Positions 46,801-57,182 of a stretch of 64,000 nt of DNA are shown here, in pieces (the first letter of the stretch is position 1; every line of letters begins with the position of its first letter). The notes beneath the pieces are model-generated. The model saw only the letters and a list, made by a program, of their open reading frames with translations, was not told the DNA's origin and made no database searches. The DNA is from Steromphala cineraria (Eukaryota; Mollusca; Gastropoda; Trochida; Trochidae). The DNA is taken from NCBI GenBank assembly GCA_916613615.1, contig OU744720.1, forward strand, positions 7,605,749-7,669,748, in the 5' to 3' direction. The position numbers were made by a program, and so were the translations under genes.

Positions 46801-49461
46801 GCTTTGGTGGCCCTGTGACCCCTATTAAGGGCCACAGGGGCCGCGCCCTAAAAACCTATTTTCATCTTCTTCTCCAGAACCACAAGGCCTAGAAAACTGA
46901 AACTTGGTGTACAGACTTCTTGAATAGTGGGGATTATAAATTGTAGCTTTGGTGGCCCTGTAACCCCTAATAAGGGCCACAGGGGCCACGCCCTAAAAAC
47001 CTATTTTCATCTTCTTCTCCAGAACCATAAGGCCTAGAAAGCTGAAACTTGGTGTACAGACTCCTTGACTAGTGGGGATTATAAATTGTAGCTTTGGTGG
47101 CCCTGTGACCCCTATTAAGGGCCACAGGGGCCACGCCCTAAAAACCTATTTTCATCTTCTTCTCCAGAACCACAAGGCCTAGAAAGCTGAAACTTGTTGT
47201 ACATACTCCTTTACTAGTGGGGAATATAAATTGTAGCTTTGGTGACCCTGTGACCCCTAATAAGGGCCACAGGGGCCATGCCCTAAAAACCTATTTTCAT
47301 CTTCTTCTCTGAAAGCATAAGGCCTAGAAAGCTGAAACTTCGTGTACAGACTCCTTGACTAGTGAGGATTATAAATTGTAGCTTTGGTGGCCCTTTGACC
47401 CTTATTAAGGGCCAGAGGGACCACACCCTTACAACCTATTTTCATCTCCTTCTCCAGAAGCAATAGGCCCAGAAAACTGAAACCTTGTGAATATACTCTT
47501 TGACTAGCGAGGATTATGATTTATAGATTTTGTGGCCCTGTGGCCCCTAATAAGGGCCTCAGGGGCCACACACTCTAACCTAATTTCATCTTTTGCTCAA
47601 GAAGCATCAGGCCTAGAACTCCTAAGTCAGATAAGGAGGAATCCAAATTGTACATTTGGTGACCCTGTGGTCCAAAGTAAGGGAGGAACCACATTTGCCA
47701 CACCCTAAAGCAAAATTGATATGAAGCCTGATGAGCTACAGAGCCACTGGCTCTATTTTTAAAAGGAAACCTCCCTTACTAGTGCAGCAGTATGTAGGTT
47801 AGAAATGTATTTGGTTATGTTGCTTCAAACTAAGCATTCAGTCTGCTCCTGTTACTGTTAATAAGACTAGAGCTCCTTCACCCTTGTGATGTGCACATGT
47901 ATCTGACACGTAAGTCAGATAGATTATTAGCTGGAAATAAGACTCTATCTCTGATAAAATTTTAACCACGAAAAGAAGTGCTTGCATTTTTTAAATAACC
48001 TGTCTCAGCTCGGGGCCGATTTGATGTGTATAAAATGTATACGAGATGCCTTTAATGATATACAAGATGATTTGTTATGACTTCCCTACGTGGGGAGAGA
48101 TTGTATGAATTGCTGTTTGATGTTTATGAATGCAATATCTTATTTTGAGTTTTTGGAAGTTTTGATATAGCATGATATATGTTCCCCTGAAGTGTTGAAC
48201 ATGCACTCAGGAATGTTCATCTCTTCATTCTTGTTATATCTTATGTCTTCATATTTTCGAACAGCCTACAATACAAAAATAATTGGGAAATATTTTGGAC
48301 ATAAGAGGATTATTATGACCTTAACTTGTTTTTAAGGAAACCAAACCTTAGGACATTGACAAAATTGTTGATGGATAACTATCTAAACTCTTTATTATAA
48401 CTTATGATATGAAGATAATTTTTCATATTACACATTAATAGCAAAGTAATGATATCGGGCTGATATTGGTCGAGGGCTGATACCGAATGTGATGTGAAAA
48501 TACCCATATCATACTATTTTTATCATATTTACTTACTTACCAAACAAACTAAAAAACTGATTGTAACATTTTTAACATTTGAATAGCTGGCTGATTTTAT
48601 CCGTTTGGATAGATCATAGGCCTAAGTAACACAATACCAATAATCATTTAGCTCCCGAGCCTACACCTCTTGCCATGGTTGAGTTCATTTTATCTCTGGT
48701 TGAATTTCCAAACTAGAAAGTAAAGTTGTATCAAAGTAATAATAAAAATGACAAATCCTATCTGCAAGTGACTGCAGCGTTTTCCTGCGATGTCGGCCAC
48801 GTTCAAATGTCAGCTGTACAAAGGGAGACAACTCTAAATTCCTTGCGACTTTTTGCATTCGTTCCAGGTTCAAGTCCCTTGACGACGGGCTGATAAGGTT
48901 ATCTGCCCTGCGGGCTGATACAGGGTGCTTGACGAAGGGTGTATCATGCATTCAAAATCTCTGTATTTATTTGCAAGTATATGGATGAGTTATGTGAGAT
49001 ATGACCATATATCAATGTCAACCATCCTGCTCTAGGCTCAGGGTCCTCAAGAAATGCAATGAGTGGATTCTTTGTCTTTTTCTTTCCGTCGGAAAAAACT
49101 TGAAAAGAACTTATGATGTATTATAACATTTGGGTAATACACATTGTGTTATTTATCATTTCTCACAGGTCTGTTGATTCCTGCTGGGTTTGTGATCGGG
49201 GTGAGTTACGTTGGATGTGACCATATATGGGCAGTCACGCTTCTGGTCCTAGCTCTGGGATCAACGGGGATTGCTACAGGGGGATACATGGTCAACCATC
49301 TGGACATCGCTTCTCGTTTTTCAGGTATGGTTGGAAGAGTTTGATTTACCTTTAAAAATATTTTTTATTCAAATTAGATTTTGTCACTTTTTAGCTCATC
49401 AGGTCTGAAAGACCCGATGGGCTTATGGCATGGCATGGCGTCCGGCGTCCGTCCGTCCATC

Positions 49462-49493
<32 letters not shown>

Positions 49494-52400
49494 GAAACCA
49501 ATGACTCCAGAGAGCTGAAATTTGATGTGCAGACTCCTTGGCAAATGGGGATTCTAAATTGTAGATTTCGTGACCCCATGACCCCAATTGGGGTCACAGG
49601 GGTCAAAACCTTAAAAACCTATTTTCATCTTCTTCTCCAGTTCCAAAAGGTCTAGAGAGCTGAAAAGTTGTGTGTAGACTCCTTGGTCAATGGGGATTCT
49701 AAATTGTAGATTTCGTGACCCCATGACCCCAAATGGGGTCACAGGGGTCAAAACCTTAAAAACCTATTTTCATCTTCTCCTCCAGTTCCAAAATGTCTAG
49801 AGAGCTGAAAAGTTGTGTGTAGACTCCTTGGCCCATGGGGATTCTAAATTGTAGATTTCGTGACCCCATGACCCCAAATGGGGTCACAGGGGTCAAAACC
49901 TTAAAAACCTATTTTCATCTTCTCCTCCAGTTCCAAAAGGTCTAGAGAGCTGAAAAGTTGTGTGTAGACTCCTTGGCCCATGGGGATTCTAAATTGTAGA
50001 TTTCGTGACCCCATGACCCCAAATGGGGTCACAGGGGTCAAAACCTTAAAAACCTATTTTCATCTTCTTCTCCAGTTCAAAAAGGTCTAGAGAGCTGAAA
50101 AGTTGTGTGTAGACTCCTTGGCCAATACCGATTTTAAATATTAGTTTTGGTGACCCCTTGACCCCAAATGGGGTCACAGGGGTTAAAATCTTAAAAGCCT
50201 GTTTTCATCTTCTTCTCCCGTTCCAAAAGGTCTAGAGAGCCGAAAAGTTGTGTGTAGACTCCTTGGCAAATGGGGATTCTAAATTGTAGATTTCTTGACC
50301 CCATGACCCCAAATGGGGTCACAGGGGTCAAAACCTTAAAAGCCTATTTTCATCTTCTTCTCCAGTTCCAAAAGGTCTAGAGAGCTGAAAAGTTGTGTGT
50401 AGACTCCTTGGTCAATGGGGATTCTAAATTGTAGATTTCGTGACCCCATGACCCCAAATGGGGTCACAGGGGTCAAAACCTTAAAAACCTATTTTCATCT
50501 TCTCCTCCAGTTCCAAAATGTCTAGAGAGCTGAAAAGTTGTGTGTAGACTCCTTGGCCCATGGGGATTCTAAATTGTAGATTTCGTGACCCCATGACCCC
50601 AAATGGGGTCACAGGGGTCAAAACCTTAAAAACCTATTTTCATCTTCTCCTCCAGTTCCAAAAGGTCTAGAGAGCTGAAAAGTTGTGTGTAGACTCCTTG
50701 GCCCATGGGGATTCTAAATTGTAGATTTCGTGACCCCATGACCCCAAATGGGGTCACAGGGGTCAAAACCTTAAAAACCTATTTTCATCTTCTTCTCCAG
50801 TTCAAAAAGGTCTAGAGAGCTGAAAAGTTGTGTGTAGACTCCTTGGCCAATACCGATTATAAATATTAGTTTTGGTGACCCCTTGACCCCAAATGGGGTC
50901 ACAGGGGTTAAAATCTTAAAAGCCTGTTTTCATCTTCTTCTCCCGTTCCAAAAGGTCTAGAGAGCCGAAAAGTTGTGTGTAGACTCCTTGGCAAATGGGG
51001 ATCAAATTGTAGATTTCTTGACCCCATGACCCCAAATGGGGTCACAGGGGTCAAAACCTTAAAAGCCTATTTTCATCTTCTTCTCCAGTTCCAAAAGGTC
51101 TAGAGAGCTGAAAAGTTGTGTGTAGACTCCTTGGTCAATGGGGATTCTAAATTGTAGATTTCGTGACCCCATGACCCCAAATGGGGTCACAGGGGTCAAA
51201 ACCTTAAAAACCTATTTTCATCTTCTCCTCCAGTTCCAAAAAGTCTAGAGAGCTGAAAAGTTGTGTGTAGACTCCTTGGCCAATGGGGATTCTAAATTGT
51301 AGATTTTGTCACCCCATGACCCCAAATGGGGTCACAGGGGTCAAAACATATTTTAATCAAAAGTCTGATGAGCTACAGAGCCCATGGCTCTATTTTTGAG
51401 TTTATAAATTCATGACTTGGCTTATTTTGTCACTTTCAGTGAAAACTGTTTTTTAATATCACCCTGCTAAGATAATGAACAAAAAAACAAATAATGCTTG
51501 TGATCTTATTTCCTATTAAACAACATTTTAAAAATAAGTTTGATTTACCTTTAACAATATTTTTTATTCAAATTGGATTTTGTCACTTTTTGAGTTTATA
51601 AATTCATGACTTGGCTTATTTTGTCACTTTCAGTGAAAACTGTTTTTTAATATCACCCTGCTATGAAGTGGAGGGGTATATAGCGTTCTATCCGTCCTTC
51701 CTAAAAAAACTTTAGATCAAGATTAACCAAACATTTTACACCTGTTAACCACATCCTTCACTATAGTTAAGTTTTCTGAAATTTAATTGTTTTTTTTTTG
51801 GTCGTTTTCATGAACTTGCCATCTTTTGAATTAGTTAGCTGATTGTAAATTGGAATAATGGTTTATGGAAACAACTACACCTAGATTAATGAAATTTGGG
51901 TCACACCCGATGATGATTCTCTAGATTGAGTTTGAAAGGAATTTTTGAAATACCGTTTCTGAGGAACTGGACCCTTGATTCTGCAATTGACTTTATAGTT
52001 GTTAATGCTTTTATGTTCAGTTTTCTTAGACACTTTTACACTTAGGTGTATGATAGTTTTGTTAAGAGATTTAGTCTGTAATTGACTTATGACCCATTGT
52101 GCTGAGTAGATTGTGGGAGAATGTAACTAAGTCATGCCGACATTGTTCATGTTGCAGGTGTGTTACTGGGTATTACAAATGGTATTGCTACCATCCCAGG
52201 ATTTCTTGGTCCACAGGTTGTAGGAATAATCACTGATCATAACGTAAGTTCATTTCACCAACCTGTTAATCTTTAAAGAATGGAAATAGATTGTTCATCG
52301 CAATTCTGTTTTATTGCATAGCAACATTAAAAACTATTAAAGTCCTTTGATGTTAATTTCATCATTGAATTTTAAGGAGCACATTTCTTTTCTTCTTAGT

Positions 52401-52729
52401 GTTCATAAGATGAAAACTTGCTGATGAAATTTAACCAATATACAGTTAAAACATATTTACTTGGCACAATTTTTAGAGACAGATTTATATCATCCAATAT
52501 ATTTTCCCTTCTACAGCAAACCATCGCAGGTTGGAGATGGGTGTTTTTCATCACAGTAGGTGTATATGTGGTCGGTGCTGTGATATTCCTGCTGTTAGCT
52601 CAGGGAGAGGAACAGTCCTGGGCAGGCGTAGAGGTAGTCCAAAATGTCACAGTCGCTGTGCAGCACAACGATGACCTTGGCACGGACGGAGTTAATAGGG
52701 ACTCTCAATCAGTGAATTATTCATCCTGA
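34830..52729 (+). CDS. SLC17A5-like: SLC17-family anion transporter, sialin-like, copy A (complete)
   Basis: Twelve exons joined by GT-AG junctions give 1539 coding bases (512 residues), close to the usual 490-510 of SLC17 transporters. Exons: 34830-34893, 35948-36147, 36699-36779, 37702-37857, 39971-40058, 40708-40797, 41986-42107, 43072-43221, 43896-44028, 49169-49324, 52158-52243, 52517-52729. Signatures: [18 protein letters not shown] in TM1 with its arginine; a glycosylatable first luminal loop (NHS, NES, NST); [22 protein letters not shown] then [11 protein letters not shown], the sialin signature with the histidine implicated in proton coupling; and VNHLDIA near the end. Sialin exports sialic acid and other acidic sugars from lysosomes with protons; other SLC17 members load glutamate, aspartate, ATP or phosphate. 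Substrate cannot be read here and invertebrates have many SLC17 copies, so orthology to SLC17A5 is not claimed. It has a tandem paralogue to the right. Confidence 0.95.
35010..35135. mobile_element. Hairpin MITE of the ATGGATGACAACTTCTTTG family
   Basis: TTTGAGAGGCATTTTAAAAG then AATAATGCTGAGGAATATAT and a short hairpin GATGACAACTTCTTTG / CAAAGAAGTTGTCATC. In intron 1 of SLC17 copy A. Confidence 0.75.
35533..35761. mobile_element. TTAA-type MITE, 229 bp
   Basis: Inverted ends AAAGGGACAGTCCTATCTG and CAGATAGGACTGTCCCTTT, with TCAA on the left and TTAA on the right. In SLC17 copy A intron 1. Confidence 0.8.
35948..36147 (+). CDS. SLC17 copy A exon 2 (TM1 and luminal loop 1)
   Basis: Acceptor TTTTTTCCAG. 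Encodes [20 protein letters not shown], the TM1 core with [13 protein letters not shown], then a loop with sequons NHS, NES and NST and cysteine. Ends phase 0 at GTGAG. Confidence 0.96.
36148..36698. other. SLC17 copy A intron 2
   Basis: Holds two diverged units of GAGCATAACTCTGAAACTAC (36222 and 36379, about 157 apart), a remnant of a tandem-array element. Nothing else seen. Confidence 0.5.
36699..36779 (+). CDS. SLC17 copy A exon 3 (TM2)
   Basis: 27 codons, phase 0: [13 protein letters not shown] then [14 protein letters not shown]. The W-x-x-x-x-Q-G and FFYGY motifs are family hallmarks. Confidence 0.96.
37702..37857 (+). CDS. SLC17 copy A exon 4 (TM3-TM4)
   Basis: 52 codons, phase 0: [20 protein letters not shown], a TM segment, then [15 protein letters not shown]. 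The primary donor is GAG|GTGAGT at 37858. The last 70 exon bases plus the donor are tandemly repeated downstream (see the repeat array). Confidence 0.95.
37788..38501 (+). repeat. Tandem array of the exon 4 3' end plus splice donor (SLC17 copy A)
   Basis: Units start at GACACCCCTAGCGG: 37788, 37891, 37978, 38065, 38168, 38271, 38374, and a truncated eighth at 38477. Spacing is 103, 87, 87, 103, 103, 103, 103; the two 87-base units lack 16 bases (GCCCGGGCGGGTCTC-like). Each complete unit holds the last coding bases of exon 4, the donor GAG|GTGAGT and about 30 bases of intron. Donors are at 37858, 37945, 38032, 38135, 38238, 38341 and 38444. There is no acceptor inside the array. Confidence 0.97.
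39430..39585. promoter_or_regulatory. Cluster of three CRE sites and one CLEAR/E-box palindrome (SLC17 copy A intron 4)
   Basis: Perfect TGACGTCA at 39531, 39552 and 39574 (spacing 21 and 22 bases) and GTCACGTGAC at 39432-39441. Motifs are seen directly; regulatory activity is inferred. The block may be part of a mobile element. Confidence 0.4.
39673..39818. mobile_element. Foldback MITE, 146 bp, in SLC17 copy A intron 4
   Basis: Almost perfect palindrome: ACAATTATAGACTGGTGA ... CACCAGTCTATAATTGT, with inner arms CCTGTTTTTATAGACCCGAG. The centre is a smaller hairpin GACCTCGGACTTCGTCCTCGG. Confidence 0.85.
39971..40058 (+). CDS. SLC17 copy A exon 5 (TM4 signature)
   Basis: Acceptor TTTTTGTTGCAG. 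Encodes [16 protein letters not shown] then [13 protein letters not shown], carrying the conserved histidine and the ERSKL loop. Phase 1 out at GTGTGT. Confidence 0.96.
40708..40797 (+). CDS. SLC17 copy A exon 6 (TM5)
   Basis: Encodes [17 protein letters not shown] then [14 protein letters not shown]. The GAQLG and WP.VFY.FG motifs are typical. Donor GTAAGT. Confidence 0.96.
41986..42107 (+). CDS. SLC17 copy A exon 7 (TM6 and central loop)
   Basis: Encodes [20 protein letters not shown], then [21 protein letters not shown], the cytosolic loop with the family's P-x-x-H-x-x-I-x-x-x-E-x-x-YI pattern. Donor GTAGGA, phase 0. Confidence 0.95.
42159..42720. mobile_element. TTAA-type MITE, 562 bp
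   Basis: Ends TTAAAGATGCTGTATCATAC and GTATGAAACAGCATCTTTAA, inverted, with TTAA at both outer edges. Non-coding. In SLC17 copy A intron 7. Confidence 0.8.
43072..43221 (+). CDS. SLC17 copy A exon 8 (TM7)
   Basis: 50 codons after the acceptor TCTCATTCAG. Encodes [39 protein letters not shown] and [11 protein letters not shown](F)xxNW..YT.LT.LPT(F/Y)M is diagnostic for SLC17. Donor GTGAGT. Confidence 0.96.
43896..44028 (+). CDS. SLC17 copy A exon 9 (TM8)
   Basis: Encodes [39 protein letters not shown] and LLNTLG. The GFLSA(I/L)PY and ADxxR motifs match the family. Phase 1 out at GTAAG. A tandem-repeat mobile element begins 54 bases after the donor. Confidence 0.95.
44082..46427 (+). mobile_element. 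Helentron-associated-like element, family 4 copy a (with a short derivative at its right)
   Basis: Starts TTTTTAGCTCATC, then CGTCCGTTCGTCCGTCCG, then about 14 units of about 146 bases built on GGGTCACAGGGGTCACAACC. The array ends near 46180. At 46350-46427 a start (TAGCTCATC) joins directly to a 3' end (GATGAGCTACAGAGCC plus hairpin AGAGCCAATGGCTCT), probably a separate deletion derivative. Confidence 0.75.
46484..47758 (+). mobile_element. Helentron-associated-like element, family 4 copy b
   Basis: Starts TAGCTCATC, has CCGTCCGTCCG at about 46545, about seven diverged units (AGGGCCACAGGGGCCACGCC), and ends GATGAGCTACAGAGCCACTG with an AGAGCC..GGCTCT hairpin. An older subfamily than copies a and c. 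Confidence 0.8.
47759..49168. other. Right part of SLC17 copy A intron 9
   Basis: AT-rich. Between about 48470 and 48950 is a more GC-rich block with GGGCTGATA repeated in both orientations of context, probably an old mobile element. No exon seen. Confidence 0.4.
49169..49324 (+). CDS. SLC17 copy A exon 10 (TM9-TM10)
   Basis: Encodes [20 protein letters not shown], a TM segment, and [15 protein letters not shown]. The VNHLDIA(P/S) motif is a family hallmark. Donor GTATGG. Confidence 0.95.
49392..51397 (+). mobile_element. Helentron-associated-like element, family 4 copy c
   Basis: Starts TAGCTCATCAGG 67 bases after the exon 10 donor, has GTCCGTCCGTCC, about 13 units of about 146 bases, and ends GATGAGCTACAGAGCCCATG with a hairpin. 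Its uninterrupted target survives in a local duplication at 51538-51665. Confidence 0.85.
51398..51665 (+). repeat. Local duplication flanking family 4 copy c, preserving its empty site
   Basis: GAGTTTATAAATTCATGACT... at 51398-51474 recurs at 51592-51665. GTTTGATTTACCTTTAA...CACTTTTT at 49339-49391 recurs at 51538-51591. In the second copy both halves are contiguous. Confidence 0.85.
52158..52243 (+). CDS. SLC17 copy A exon 11 (TM11)
   Basis: Encodes [20 protein letters not shown] then VVGIITDHN. The G.LLGI.N..ATIPG..GP motif is family typical. Phase 0 out at GTAAGT. Confidence 0.95.
52517..52729 (+). CDS. SLC17 copy A exon 12 (TM12, stop)
   Basis: Encodes [35 protein letters not shown] and a hydrophilic cytosolic tail ending VNYSS, with the TGA stop at 52727-52729. 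(V/I)FY(I/V)..G and A.GE.Q.W are conserved. No convincing poly(A) signal is near; AATAAA-type signals occur only well downstream. Confidence 0.94.
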   Translation, partial: QTIAGWRWVFFITVGVYVVGAVIFLLLAQGEEQSWAGVEVVQNVTVAVQHNDDLGTDGVNRDSQSVNYSS

Positions 52730-54388
52730 TACTGAATATTGTGGCATATTTTTGGTGCAATGACAAATATTTTATTATTATATATATCATGTGATGTGTT
52801 AACTATTTAATGATATACATGTATTTGTTAATATCAATCATACCCCTTTTAGCTGATCTAAAAAAGAGAGGTAACCTTTCTCTAAAACCAAATGTTGTAC
52901 CAATAGAAACAAACTACAGGAAATGATTGCAGAATGAGTGAATTTGAGGGTTTGAGTTCTTTTCTTGCCCATGAACTTTTCATATAGAAATTATTCTAGT
53001 TGTTAGCATTGGGGTAATTCAATTTGTAAGTTGTATGACCTCTGTATCCTATTGACAATTCAATACCTTTTATTTGGATTATGAGAACAAAATGGCATGA
53101 CATGAAGTGCAATACGTATGGATGCAATGATGTGATTTTTAAAGTATCTGTACAGATGATAAAGGAAAGTCTTTTCTAAGTGTTTTCTGTTGTGAGCGAT
53201 TTACAACTTTTTTTTTTTTTTTACGGCATTAAAATTATTGATATTTATTCTATACAATAATACTGCATTAGTTATAAGCCTTAATAAGTATTTGTAAACA
53301 GATGTCAGTATTTGTCCTTTCTTGAAAAACACCATGTTTTCAAAATAACATGAAATTGTTGCTTTATGACTTGTATTAATTTAAATTTTTGATCTCGCCT
53401 CAATGATAGAATAGGTCAGTAAATAGAGAATCTATTCGAAGTGTCCTCTGAAATCTTGGATATATTGAGTATTGAAAAATTTGAGGTGATATTCTATTCA
53501 TCATCCAAAATCATCTTTTTATTCTGATTCAATGACAACTTAGACTAAATTTTAACCTCTGAAATGAAATACATCTTTTAAGTATCAAAAGGGAAAATAG
53601 CCAGCTGAAGCTGTTCATTGTTGATCAAGATTTGCTACAATATTGTTGTACAATATAGACTTGGGTTGGTCCTTACCATATTATTTTTTGATGACAACTA
53701 AACACCTCTATATAGTAAATATTGCTCTTCCATTGACTCCAAAAGTGGTGAAGTTATAGCATTGTGTTTATATTTCTTGATCCTGTAAAACAATTGTGAT
53801 GTCATTAACAAAACGATGACAGGACATGGTTTAAAATCTACTGTCATAAACTATTTTCAATTGTAAAAGAAATCCTTTATTTTTTATGAAGTATATTTGT
53901 ATAATGAAATCCTAGATCAGGTACATGTTTGCTCATTATCCCATTTTAAATTGTTTTATGCAATGGCATGTGTTCATGTGCCAAAATATTAAGTATACTT
54001 AGATATTATGAATGTATACTAACATTCCGATATTGTCTTTAATTAATATACTAGTATGTTTTATTATAGAGTTGTGACAATACAGACATGTGAAAATACT
54101 ATACACGTCACAATATAAAAGAATGATACAATTCAATACTATACATGTCACAATACACTATTTTCAGGATATTTGATAGAAAAAGCACAATAACTTTGAC
54201 AAAATAATTGATTTTAGGTTTGATAAGTCAACGATACGTATCATGGGACATATATCTTCAAATTAAGTATGATGATTCTTGATGTAACTATATATAAGAT
54301 ATTGTCTCTGTCAAATACTGTCATCTTATTTAGTAAAGTTTGTGATTTTGATTGTTCAAAGTTGCTTACCAAAGATTATGTTTTCCCC

Positions 54389-54756
54389 TTAAAGGGGCAG
54401 TAGCACATTTTTAGGGGGAATATAAGGTAATATGTCAAGAAAATGTAAAGTAATGGTTCCAATTGAAAGACGATGTATTAAAACTAAATGAAGCAGTGAT
54501 AATTCCAATATATAACCTAAAGTTTAGCCATGCGATTCCTTTTTCTTACAAAAAATGAATTAAAGGTGTTCACACAAAATGGCCACCAATGGATTTTATG
54601 TTAATCTTCATACTTTGTCTTCTGACTATGGATGATTGGTTTGTATTATGAGATTTTTGACACTGTCAAAATAATACATTTAGCATTAACTTTCAATTAT
54701 CAGTGAAATATTTGAAATAAAAAATTTATAAAAAAAACGTGCTACTGCCCCTTTAA
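54389..54756. mobile_element. TTAA-type MITE, 368 bp
   Basis: TTAAAGGGGCAGTAGCAC on the left; GTGCTACTGCCCCTTTAA on the right. Second copy at 56697-57042. Confidence 0.85.
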
Positions 54757-56696
54757 AGGGATGGTTTAAATACTCATGCACAAATACTCTAGATCTTCTC
54801 ATGCACATTCCCTCAATATTTGTCTCAGTTGTTAGCATTGTTTTCAAAAGAATATTTAACATTTTAAAAAAACAAAACGTATTCAAAGCTATTGTTGAAA
54901 AAGATGTCTCCCTACTCATATCATTTTCTTGCCAAATAGCCATTTCTATTTTGAAATAAAAACAAATGTGAAACCGTAAACTTGTTTCTTATTCATCTTG
55001 CCGATGTCTATATGTCTCTCAAAGAAGATGGTGAAGTGGTTGCTGGGTTGTATATTATTAGAACTTTATCTCTTACACAATCTTATTAAAATATGATCTA
55101 TTTGCTACACTACGGTATGAGATTGTCTCTTACAAGAGTTGAAATAAATTCAGGTTAAAGTGTGTATTGTGAAATAAAGATAAATCATTCAAATGAATGA
55201 GAGAGGGTCGTCAAGATCTGGTTATTTGTTTTGTGAAGAGCAGAATTTAAAGCTTTGTATTCAAGTGAATGACCCTCAACGGTATATTTTACGAATGCTT
55301 CTTCCAATCAATGTGCTACTTCAAAGGAGGGGGCAATGGATTTATAACATTCATGATGTGCAATTCATGATGCAAAGGATGAAATAAAAAAACAATAGAA
55401 CATCAGAGAAATTATGACGATGTATTCCATCCCATATAATAGACTCACCCTTACGGTCAAAGATTAAAGTTGATGATATGATTTGTGCAAAGGTTTGAAT
55501 ATAATGATAAGCATAAACTGTTCATTTTCACATACTTACACATACATTTTCAAATGCCAATACCATTCAAGTATAGTGTACATCTAATTAAGGATGATCC
55601 CAAATTAATTAGGCAATCAAATATTTAGACTTGAGGAAGCAAGTAACAAGCAGCTTCTCCATCAGGAGAAACCCAGTCTTGAACCAACCTAAAGTTTCGG
55701 TAAAACCTCGAACCTAAAGTCATGTACCCTACGTTTGCTGCTCCTAAATCGTTAATACCGACACATGGCAGAATATCAATGATCTTTGCAAAAGAGAGAC
55801 GCAGAATCTTCCAAGAAAAGAATGTCACTCCTGACCTCGGCATCTTCTAAACGACATCAAAGTCCTTGAAACAACTAACGGTGTTTTTGAGTCGTTTTCT
55901 CTTCTCTGTCGATCGCGACAATCGTCTTCATTCTGCTAATCACCGTCTTATCAAAAGCAAGTACACACTACATGTACCTCCACCCTTAAAACGGTCTACT
56001 GTGTCCTATTTGTGCCTATCAAATTTCGAGACTCACACCGCAAGATTCACTACAAGCTTTGCTGTAGACAACATCTGTTTTTATTTCGGATACGTTTTTT
56101 TTAGCAAAAGCTTAAAAAGAATTCGATTATATTTTTATCCATAAACATTTGGATAATCAATAAAAAGGACAGGAAAGGGTCCCAGCAATCTGTCACTGTT
56201 GATAATGCCATATTTATCTGATTGGTGCACGATGACCTATTTGATACAACATAACACCATTGTCCTTAAATGTCCATCAAAAGCATGTGAATTAAAATCT
56301 ATATAGAAATTGCAATCTCGCCAACTTCAACGTGAAGCTTAGACGCTTCTTGATGTAGACATGATTATCCTTGAAAGGTGAATGGAAACACCACACTAGC
56401 AAGCATCAGTATTCATCATTTCCGTTCATAGCAAATACCTTTCAATGTTTGCATTATTGGGCGCCAGACTAGAAACTGACTTCAGCGACCTCGAATTACA
56501 GACACACTTAGCAATGCTTTTGCTAAGACTAACGCATGTGTTATACACCGAAATTCGTTGATTCAAGTTTTCATTTCTTTGAACTTTGATTAAAATAAAA
56601 GAAAATGCCAAATATCAAAATTATTGTTTATAGTTTCAGTTAAGACCACATAAATGATGCCTGATTTTATTATTATATTTTTTTTAATGAAGGAAC

Positions 56697-57042
56697 TTAA
56701 AGGGGCAGTAGCACGTTTTTAGAGCTAATATAAGGGGATGTCCGTAAAATGAAAATAAACGGTTCCAATTGAAAGATAATGTATACAAACTAAATGGAAC
56801 AGTAATAAATCAAATATATAATGTAGTTCAGCCATTCGATTTCTTTTTCTCATACAAAATGAATTAAAGGTAGCCAATGGACTTTATTTGAAACCTCAAA
56901 ATTTGTTCTCAGACTGTGGATGATTGGTTTGTGTAATGAGATTTTTGACACTATCAAAATAATACACTCTGCATTTAAGAACAAATTTCAGTGAAAAATT
57001 GAAAATATAAAATTTTCAAAAAACGTGCTACTGCCCCTTTAA
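56697..57042. mobile_element. TTAA-type MITE, 346 bp
   Basis: Same family as 54389-54756: TTAAAGGGGCAGTAGCACG to CGTGCTACTGCCCCTTTAA, with similar interior. Confidence 0.85.
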
Positions 57043-57182
57043 AGCTATGGATACGTTTGTAGAGGCAAACAATGTAGTTAAACCTTAAAAAAGGAGGTTT
57101 TCTCATATTCTTGTTTCATCCTCGAGATATCCAAGCGAATAATGTGCGAATGGATCATGTTTTCATCAAACAAAGATATATT

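Noticed and set aside
48685..48951. 88-codon minus-strand frame with RR/RK clusters.
   Set aside because: It lies in a GC-richer repeat-like block of an intron; no domain recognised and no splice signals that would join it to a gene.
44082..51397. Regular direct repeats resembling a CRISPR array.
   Set aside because: Units are contiguous 146-base tandem repeats without unique spacers, inside a eukaryotic intron, with transposon ends.
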